Assembly: GCA_937880705.1 (NCBI GenBank)
Contig: CALGRZ010000128.1
Coordinates: forward strand, 1 to 10,336
DNA: 10,336 bases
Direction: 5' to 3'
DNA from: an uncultured Alistipes sp.
GTDB lineage: Bacteria; Bacteroidota; Bacteroidia; Bacteroidales; Rikenellaceae
The notes under the pieces: model-generated
Database searches by the model: none
What the model was told of the DNA's origin: nothing
The model's input: the letters and a program-made list of their open reading frames with translations, nothing else
Program-made: the position numbers and the translations under genes
In this document: piece by piece, positions 5,586 to 10,336 of the stretch
How the letters are laid out: every line of letters starts with the position of its first letter
Position numbering within the stretch: position 1 is the stretch's first letter

Positions 5586-7712
5586 TTACAGATTCTCCAA
5601 CGTGTATCGAACCATCTTCTCGCGGATATGTACATTATACTCTGGATACATCGAGTGATTCTGGTCGGGATATATCATCATATCGTACATCTTGCCGGCA
5701 CGATTCAATGCGTGGCACATCTCCATAGCATTCTGTACGTGTACGTTGTCGTCAGCCGAGCCGTGAATAATCAACAGACGGGTGCGGTCGTGCAGGCGGT
5801 CTGCGAAGTTAATCGGCGAGTTGTCGTCATAACCTGCGGCGTTGTATTGGGGCAGGTTGTTGTAGATTTCGGTGTAAATCGTGTCGTAGTAGCGCCACGA
5901 GGTTACGGGAGCTACGGCGATTGCCATCTTGAAGAGACCATCACCCTTGAGGGCACAGCCGAGAGCCATAAAGCCACCATACGACCAGCCATAGATGCCG
6001 ATACGCGAGCGGTCGATGAACTGCTGCTTGGCAAGGTGGCGAGCAAACGATATCTGATCCTCCACCTCGTTGTAGCCGAGGTTGCCGTAGGTAACCTTCT
6101 TGAAGGCCTCGCCACGATAGCCCGTACCGCGAGCATCGCAGCAAGCTACGATGTAGCCGTTGCGTGCCATAGTCTCCTCCCAGTCGGTGGTGTAGCGGTT
6201 CTCGATCTGCTGTGAGCCGGGGCCAGAGTACTGCGTGATAAGCACGGGGTACTCCTTATCGGCGTTGAACTTTTCGGGGTAGATAAGGAAGTAGCGCAAC
6301 TCGTCGCCACGCTCCGTAACGAATGAGTAGTAGTTACGCTGGTACTTAGGCTCACCTGCGGTGGGCTTGTCGAGCATCAACGAGCGCACCTCCTTGCCCT
6401 TGGCGTTGTAGACAGCAGCTGTGGGGTAGCAGTTGGTGGCCGAGTGCTCGGCAGCAAAGTACTTCATATCTGCCGAGGGGTAAACACGCCAGTAGCCGGG
6501 CTTCGAGAGCAAGCACTCCTTCTTCTCGCCGTTAAGCTCGATAGAGTAGAGGTGGCGCTCCTCAGGCGACTGCTCGGTAGACATATAGTATACGGTCTTG
6601 TTGTTTGCCGAGAGGCCGATAAGCTCGGTAACCTCCCACTCACCCGATGTGATAGCGTTAAGACGACCCTCCTTTGTAGAGTGCAGGTAGAGGTGGAACC
6701 AGCCTGTGGTGGTCTCCTCGCGCACGATGAAGCGCTCGTCGTCAATAAAGGTGATGGTGGCAACCGATGGGCGCTCCACATAGCGGTTGTCCTGCTCGTC
6801 GTAGATGACGCGCTGGTTGCCCTTAGCGTCTACCAAGACAACCTCGAAGTGGTTCTGAAGGCGGTTTACGCGGTAGAAGAACAACTCGCCAGCAGGGGTG
6901 TAGCCGATGCGGGGAATATACTGATCGCTCTCCTTGCCGGTATCTACCTGACGGGTCTCCTTTGTGTAGAGGTTGTAGATGTGGAGCGTCACTTGAGAGT
7001 TCTCCTCGCCAGCCTTGGGGTACTTAAATTTGTATGCCTCGTTGTAGAGGTTGCCATCGAAACGCATCATCTCGAACTCCTTGACACGGCTCTCGTCGAA
7101 CTTAAGGTAGGCAATCTCACGGCCATCAGGCGAGAAGGCATAGGCCTTCGTGAAGCCGTACTCCTCCTCATACACCCAGTCGGTGGTGCCGTTGATGATG
7201 TGATTCCACTCGCCATCATCGGTGATGTTGTAAATCTCGTTGGTGAGCAGGTTGTAGACGAAGATGTCGTTGTTGTAGCCCATAGCGAGGAACTTCGAGT
7301 CGGGAGAGAACGAGATGTCGCGGACATCGTCAATCTTGATTGTCGAGCCATCGGGGCAAGCGATGTAGTAGTCCGAGGTGAAAGAGTGGCGGTAGATCTC
7401 ACGGCGGGGTGAGCCATCCTCCCACAACTCATATATTGCCATAGTGCCATCGGGCGACTTGTCGTAGGACATAATAACGCCCTTGGCCTTGAATACCACC
7501 TCGCCAACGGATGGGCGGTTGTAGTCGTAGAGCACCACCTGCTTGCCATCAAGCTCCATATATTGGTGACTGTCGGCAACGGGCGTGAGCGTGGCAGGCT
7601 GAATATAGCGAGCGTTCTGGCTACGCTCCTCGACCATCTGCATATAGCTGACCTGAGCCATCGCCGAGGCTGCCACTGCAAACGAGATAAGGGTTAAAAA
7701 TAGTTTTCTCAT
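5586..7712 (-). CDS. Dipeptidyl peptidase IV (S9B serine peptidase)
   Basis: This is a secreted serine peptidase that removes dipeptides, usually X-Pro or X-Ala, from peptide N-termini. The 708-aa protein has a signal peptide (residues 1-19, AMA before Q20), an N-terminal beta-propeller, and a C-terminal alpha/beta-hydrolase domain. The nucleophile motif GWSYGG starts at 575 (S577). The Asp is D654 in HGSADDNVH and the His is H686 in DQNHSMYPEY. D654 to H686 spans 32 residues, as in human DPP4 (D708 to H740). The double-Glu substrate-anchoring motif lies in DWVYEEEYG (E183/E184), which marks true DPP IV-type activity. It should act in the periplasm and serves peptide uptake in asaccharolytic relatives. 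Start ATG 7712 is 17 bases after the upstream gene's stop, so it is probably the last gene of a three-gene operon. Its codon use (CGN arginine) matches the right half of the window. Confidence 0.95.
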   Translation of the reverse strand: MRKLFLTLISFAVAASAMAQVSYMQMVEERSQNARYIQPATLTPVADSHQYMELDGKQVVLYDYNRPSVGEVVFKAKGVIMSYDKSPDGTMAIYELWEDGSPRREIYRHSFTSDYYIACPDGSTIKIDDVRDISFSPDSKFLAMGYNNDIFVYNLLTNEIYNITDDGEWNHIINGTTDWVYEEEYGFTKAYAFSPDGREIAYLKFDESRVKEFEMMRFDGNLYNEAYKFKYPKAGEENSQVTLHIYNLYTKETRQVDTGKESDQYIPRIGYTPAGELFFYRVNRLQNHFEVVLVDAKGNQRVIYDEQDNRYVERPSVATITFIDDERFIVREETTTGWFHLYLHSTKEGRLNAITSGEWEVTELIGLSANNKTVYYMSTEQSPEERHLYSIELNGEKKECLLSKPGYWRVYPSADMKYFAAEHSATNCYPTAAVYNAKGKEVRSLMLDKPTAGEPKYQRNYYSFVTERGDELRYFLIYPEKFNADKEYPVLITQYSGPGSQQIENRYTTDWEETMARNGYIVACCDARGTGYRGEAFKKVTYGNLGYNEVEDQISFARHLAKQQFIDRSRIGIYGWSYGGFMALGCALKGDGLFKMAIAVAPVTSWRYYDTIYTEIYNNLPQYNAAGYDDNSPINFADRLHDRTRLLIIHGSADDNVHVQNAMEMCHALNRAGKMYDMMIYPDQNHSMYPEYNVHIREKMVRYTLENL

Positions 7713-7729
7713 TATTGTGAAGTTTTAAG

Positions 7730-8410
7730 TTAAATATCGTCTATCGAAAAGTCGTAGCTTAGGCGCTTACCCGTAGTAAACTTCGAGTTGTCGAGCTTCG
7801 AGTTAAACTGGTCGAGCGTAACGCGGATATTCTCCTCGTAGGGTGGCAACAGAAGGTCGAAGTTGAGGGCATAGTTGATAGCTGTCTCAATAATCGCCAC
7901 CAGCGCCTCGCGGTCAATCTTGCGTGAGCCAAAGGCCATAGGTCGCACCAATGTTTGGCGCTTGCCCTCTACCCAGAAGCACTTCTCGCGATTGACGAAG
8001 ATGCGACCAATAAGGTAGCCCTCGTCGGCATTGCGGGTGTACTTCAACGAGTCGGAGAGGAAGTTGTAGATGTTGATAACGCCCGTGTAGCTGTTGTCGC
8101 GGTCGCTCTGAACATAGCTATTCTGCCAGATGATGTGGTTTGAGTCAAACTCAAAGACATCGGTGTGCATCTGGAAGATAAGGATGTCGCTTGCCACCTG
8201 CAACTGCGCCTCGAACTTACCACGATCGCGGTACTCGATGCGTACACGGCGGTCGAGCTTGCCATCAAGTTCATCGTCAATCTCCGAAGCCATCTCAAAG
8301 AGCGCCTCCTTCAGGTCGTTGAAGGTGGAGAAGGTGTTGTCGAATATCTGCTGTTTGAGGGTCGATTTCTTGACTATGGCGTCAAGTATCTTGGTGCGTA
8401 AATCGCTCAT
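7730..8410 (-). CDS. Conserved protein of unknown function (226 aa)
   Basis: I do not recognise a named family. The protein has no signal peptide or membrane segment and should be cytosolic. An N-terminal helical part (MSDLRTKILDAIVKKSTLKQ and the Asp/Glu-rich stretch about 37-52) leads into an alternating strand/turn region with YRDRGKFEAQLQVASDILIF. A well-ordered-looking segment follows: INIYNFLSDSLKYTRN, then EGYLIGRIFVNREKCFWVEG. The C-terminus contains LLPPYEENIRVTLDQFNSK. No nucleotide-binding or catalytic motif is evident. It lies between a GH73 glucosaminidase gene (stop 21 bases upstream of this start) and the DPP IV gene (17 bases downstream), with no TAnnTTTG box in either gap, so the three are probably co-transcribed. 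A function in that pathway is only inferred from position. Confidence 0.82.
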   Translation of the reverse strand: MSDLRTKILDAIVKKSTLKQQIFDNTFSTFNDLKEALFEMASEIDDELDGKLDRRVRIEYRDRGKFEAQLQVASDILIFQMHTDVFEFDSNHIIWQNSYVQSDRDNSYTGVINIYNFLSDSLKYTRNADEGYLIGRIFVNREKCFWVEGKRQTLVRPMAFGSRKIDREALVAIIETAINYALNFDLLLPPYEENIRVTLDQFNSKLDNSKFTTGKRLSYDFSIDDI

Positions 8411-8431
8411 CGTATGTTGTATTTAGGTTGT

Positions 8432-9493
8432 TTAACGAAGTTTGATAATCTGTCCATCAGCCAAGGGGTCGGAGGTGCGTATGCGGTTGAGCTTCGAGAG
8501 CTGGTCGAGGCGTATGCCGTAGGTCTGCGCCAGATAGTGCATCGTCTCGCCACGCTTTGCCGTGTGCGAGTATGCTTCGCCCTTCCAGCGTGAGGCCTTG
8601 CGCTCGATGTAGACAACATCACCCTCGGAGAGCTGTGCTGCTGACGACACATCGTTGTAGCGGCGCAGTGTCGATGTCGTGAGCTCAAAGAGCTTTGCCA
8701 ACGACTCGTAGCTGTCGCCAGCCTTGGCTACGATGTAGTGCGAGCCATTCGTAAGGTAGACATTGTAGCCGTGATGGGCATTTATCGTTACGCGGAAGTT
8801 GTTGGGGTCGATGCCGTTGTCGGCGTATGCCGTACCCTCGTTGTGGCGCTTGTGCTCGTTCGGGCGCTTATGCTCCTTCGACTCCTCCTGATGCTCCTCT
8901 TTGGGGGCGGTGGCGGAGGGCGAGATGCCAAGCTTCGAGGCGATATAGTCGTCGTAGAGCTTCGAGCCATCTTGCTGGTCGAGCAGGTAGAGGTGCTCCT
9001 CCTCGATAAGCTTGATAAGGCGCTCGGCATAGTCGGGTGCTGTGGCGTAGCCCGCTGCCTTTAGACCCTTTGCCCAGCTGCGGTAGTCGTCAGTGTCGTA
9101 GGCAAAGAGCGACTCATAGCGCTTGTTGCTGTTGAGGAACTCGGCGTGGTCGGCGTACGACTCGGCAATGGTGGGGTAGGCACGGAAGCACTCGCCCTTA
9201 GCGTCATCGTCGTGGTATACCTTGCCACCTGTCCACGATGACTTGCACTTGATGCCGAAGTGGTTGTTCGAGGTGCGCGAGAGGTGGCTGTTGCCAGCGT
9301 TGGACTCCAGCAGTGCCTGCGCCATAGTGATACTTGCGGGGATGCCGTAGACCTCCATATTGTCGATGGCCAAATGTCGCCACTTTACCACATACTCTTC
9401 GCGTGTTGTGCGCTCCTGTGCCGAGGCTGTGCCCCACGAAAGGAGGTAGACGAAGAGTGCTATAACCGAGATATTTCTAAAGGTGTTGCTCAT
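8432..9493 (-). CDS. GH73-type N-acetylglucosaminidase with two LysM repeats
   Basis: This is a secreted peptidoglycan hydrolase of 353 aa counted from ATG at 9493. A signal peptide covers about residues 1-25 (ending TASA before QE). The glucosaminidase domain (about 30-172) resembles the FlgJ/GH73 fold: IPASITMAQALLESNAGNS carries the likely catalytic acid E63, followed by NNHFGIKC at 77-83 and the conserved YADHAEFL and GLKAAGYATAPDYA segments. A hydrophilic Glu/His/Lys linker (about 195-220) joins two LysM-like repeats (about 251-297 and 308-353) that should bind glycan chains. ATG at 9499 is an alternative start adding two residues; the frame stays open further upstream but would precede the promoter, so I reject longer forms. 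It heads the probable operon with the unknown protein and DPP IV, and should cut beta-1,4 bonds in the cell wall. Confidence 0.93.
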   Translation of the reverse strand: MSNTFRNISVIALFVYLLSWGTASAQERTTREEYVVKWRHLAIDNMEVYGIPASITMAQALLESNAGNSHLSRTSNNHFGIKCKSSWTGGKVYHDDDAKGECFRAYPTIAESYADHAEFLNSNKRYESLFAYDTDDYRSWAKGLKAAGYATAPDYAERLIKLIEEEHLYLLDQQDGSKLYDDYIASKLGISPSATAPKEEHQEESKEHKRPNEHKRHNEGTAYADNGIDPNNFRVTINAHHGYNVYLTNGSHYIVAKAGDSYESLAKLFELTTSTLRRYNDVSSAAQLSEGDVVYIERKASRWKGEAYSHTAKRGETMHYLAQTYGIRLDQLSKLNRIRTSDPLADGQIIKLR

Positions 9494-9512
9494 AAACATA
9501 TAATTATTCACG

Positions 9513-9543
9513 CAAATATAGTAAATATATTTGCAAATACAAA
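9513..9543 (-). promoter_or_regulatory. Bacteroidota-type promoter for the glucosaminidase operon
   Basis: On the minus strand TTTG (9543-9540) is followed by exactly 19 bases and then TATATTTG (9520-9513), a full match to the Bacteroidota consensus TTTG-N17-20-TAnnTTTG. Transcription should start near 9507, giving a leader of about 10-15 bases. The -33 box overlaps the T-run of the lemA terminator. Confidence 0.83.
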
Positions 9544-9571
9544 AAAAGACCACCCGAAAAGGTGGCCTTTT
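9541..9571 (-). terminator. Intrinsic terminator of lemA
   Basis: Read on the minus strand, AAAAGGCCACC pairs with GGTGGTCTTTT around a TTTTCG loop, with one C-A mismatch, and ends in a run of seven T. It begins about 20 bases after the lemA stop codon. Its T-run runs straight into the TTTG -33 box of the next promoter. Confidence 0.85.
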
Positions 9572-9591
9572 AGTCATTGGCTGTGGCTTGC

Positions 9592-10173
9592 TTAGAACTC
9601 CACAACGGGAGCATTCTCTGCGCCATCCTGAGCCTCGAACATCGTCTTGAGGTCGAAGCCGAAGATGCCGGCGAGGAGGTTCATAGGGAAGCGACGACAC
9701 TTCACATTGAACTCCTTGACAAGCTCGTTGTAGCGCTTACGCTCGGTAGAGATGCGGTTCTCAGTGCCCTCCAACTGCGACTGAAGCTCCAAGAAGTTCT
9801 GGTTAGCCTTAAGCTCTGGGTATGACTCCGATACAGCGATAAGACGACCGAGTGCCGAGCCAACCTCCTGCTGTGCAGCCATATAGCGCTCCATATCCTC
9901 GGCTGTTGCGGTCGAGGGGTCGATGGTAATAGATGTTGCGCGGGTGCGGGCATCGGTTACAGCCTCGAAGGTAGCCTGCTCGTGCGCAGCATAGCCCTTA
10001 ACGGTGTTCACCAAGTTGGGGATAAGGTCGGCTCGACGCTGATAGGTGGTCTCGACATTTGCCCACTGCTCCGAAACCTTCTCGTCAGCCGAGACAAGGC
10101 CGTTGTAGCCACCGATAGCCCATATGACAACTACGGCAACGACAGCCAAAATGATAAGTGTACTTTTTTTCAT
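9592..10173 (-). CDS. lemA: LemA family membrane-anchored protein
   Basis: LemA proteins are small, inner-membrane-anchored helical proteins of poorly known role, often found with TPM-domain partners. This one is 193 aa, the usual length. A single N-terminal membrane segment (about residues 5-22, TLIILAVVAVVVIWAIGG) is followed by the family signature: EKVSEQWANVETTYQRRADLIPNL (about 31-54), the TVKGYAAHE segment, and the helix containing RLIAVSESYPELKANQNFLELQ. The C-terminal part has the typical RISTERKRYNELVKEFN and FPMNLLAGIFGF motifs. ATG at 10173 is preceded by an A-rich tract and no Shine-Dalgarno sequence, as is common in this phylum. A terminator follows, so it is probably transcribed apart from the glucosaminidase operon. 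Its own promoter is not visible; the upstream 50 bases are filled by a tandem repeat. Confidence 0.95.
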   Translation of the reverse strand: MKKSTLIILAVVAVVVIWAIGGYNGLVSADEKVSEQWANVETTYQRRADLIPNLVNTVKGYAAHEQATFEAVTDARTRATSITIDPSTATAEDMERYMAAQQEVGSALGRLIAVSESYPELKANQNFLELQSQLEGTENRISTERKRYNELVKEFNVKCRRFPMNLLAGIFGFDLKTMFEAQDGAENAPVVEF

Positions 10174-10185
10174 AGCTTTTTTTTA

Positions 10186-10220
10186 TTAGTTGTTAGTTAT
10201 TAGTTGTTAGTTGTTAGTTG
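10186..10220. repeat. Period-7 tandem repeat (TTAGTTG x5)
   Basis: Five units of TTAGTTG stand head to tail; the second is TTAGTTA. On the transcribed minus strand this is a CAACTAA tract just upstream of lemA and just after a possible upstream stop codon. Copy number could change by replication slippage and alter the lemA leader. The flanking TTTTTTTTA run is also slippage-prone. Confidence 0.85.
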
Positions 10221-10336
10221 CGCTCTGGGGAGCGCCAGCTAACGCTGAGGGGCACAAGTGGCACGAGGGGTACAAGGGGAGATAGAGTGTGGTTGCTAAC
10301 CTTAAGGTGGGTAAGACCAGCGATGCTTTTGCTCAC
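10214..10336 (-). CDS. Possible C-terminal tail of a gene running in from the right edge
   Basis: The minus strand is open for 40 codons from the window edge to a TAA at 10216-10214. The predicted tail is low-complexity, with three PLV repeats (LSPLVPLVPLVPLS, then WRSPERN). That repetitive part comes from a period-9 DNA repeat at 10249-10279 (GGGGCACAA-like units), and a 6-bp stem palindrome (GCGCTC-TGGG-GAGCGC) lies at 10219-10234. I recognise no domain, and an intergenic repeat that happens to stay open is equally likely. Confidence 0.25.
   Translation of the reverse strand: MSKSIAGLTHLKVSNHTLSPLVPLVPLVPLSVSWRSPERN

Noticed and set aside
6444..7412. A 322-codon open frame on the plus strand inside the DPP IV gene
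   Set aside because: It lies wholly antisense to a gene with intact catalytic residues. Its Val/Leu-rich composition is what the opposite strand of this codon use produces, and it has no recognisable domain.
10186..10220. CRISPR-like array
   Set aside because: The units are 7 bases and directly adjacent, with no spacers.

Overview
The window looks like gut-type Bacteroidota (Bacteroidales) DNA. Start regions mostly lack strong Shine-Dalgarno sites. Promoter-like TAnnTTTG elements sit next to several starts, and the secreted proteins have short N-terminal signal peptides. The gene set is typical of the group: an S9B dipeptidyl peptidase IV, a GH73 glucosaminidase with LysM repeats, LemA, and a short M16 peptidase. 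I cannot name a species; an Alistipes- or Rikenellaceae-like source for the right half is only a guess.

Left block (1-4823). Three genes on the minus strand run right to left: a secreted protein of unknown function (2056-2904), an M16B zinc peptidase overlapping it by 4 bases (830-2059), and an O-methyltransferase cut by the window edge (1-643). Between the last two lies a 172-bp element with 23-bp perfect inverted ends and nested hairpins (658-829). A short divergent promoter region (2905-2947) separates this group from dnaX (DNA polymerase III tau) on the plus strand. An open frame that begins as LptB, the ATPase of lipopolysaccharide export, follows dnaX.

Breakpoint (4797-4823). Exactly at the Walker A motif the LptB-like frame becomes a zeta-toxin-type kinase with no interruption. 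Arg and Gly codon choice changes at the same place. The simplest reading is that two genomes were joined at a shared P-loop-coding sequence, probably by metagenome assembly. A true recombinational fusion is possible but less likely. Synteny should not be read across this point.

Right block (4823-10336). The zeta-like kinase is followed by a 52-aa partner gene, together a candidate toxin-antitoxin pair. A strong bidirectional terminator (5531-5569) then separates them from a minus-strand group. In transcription order this is lemA with its terminator, then a promoter (9513-9543) driving a probable operon of GH73-LysM glucosaminidase, a conserved 226-aa protein of unknown role, and dipeptidyl peptidase IV. 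That operon suggests cell-wall turnover coupled to periplasmic peptide processing. The right edge holds a period-7 tandem repeat and a period-9 repeat within the tail of a possible cut-off reading frame.
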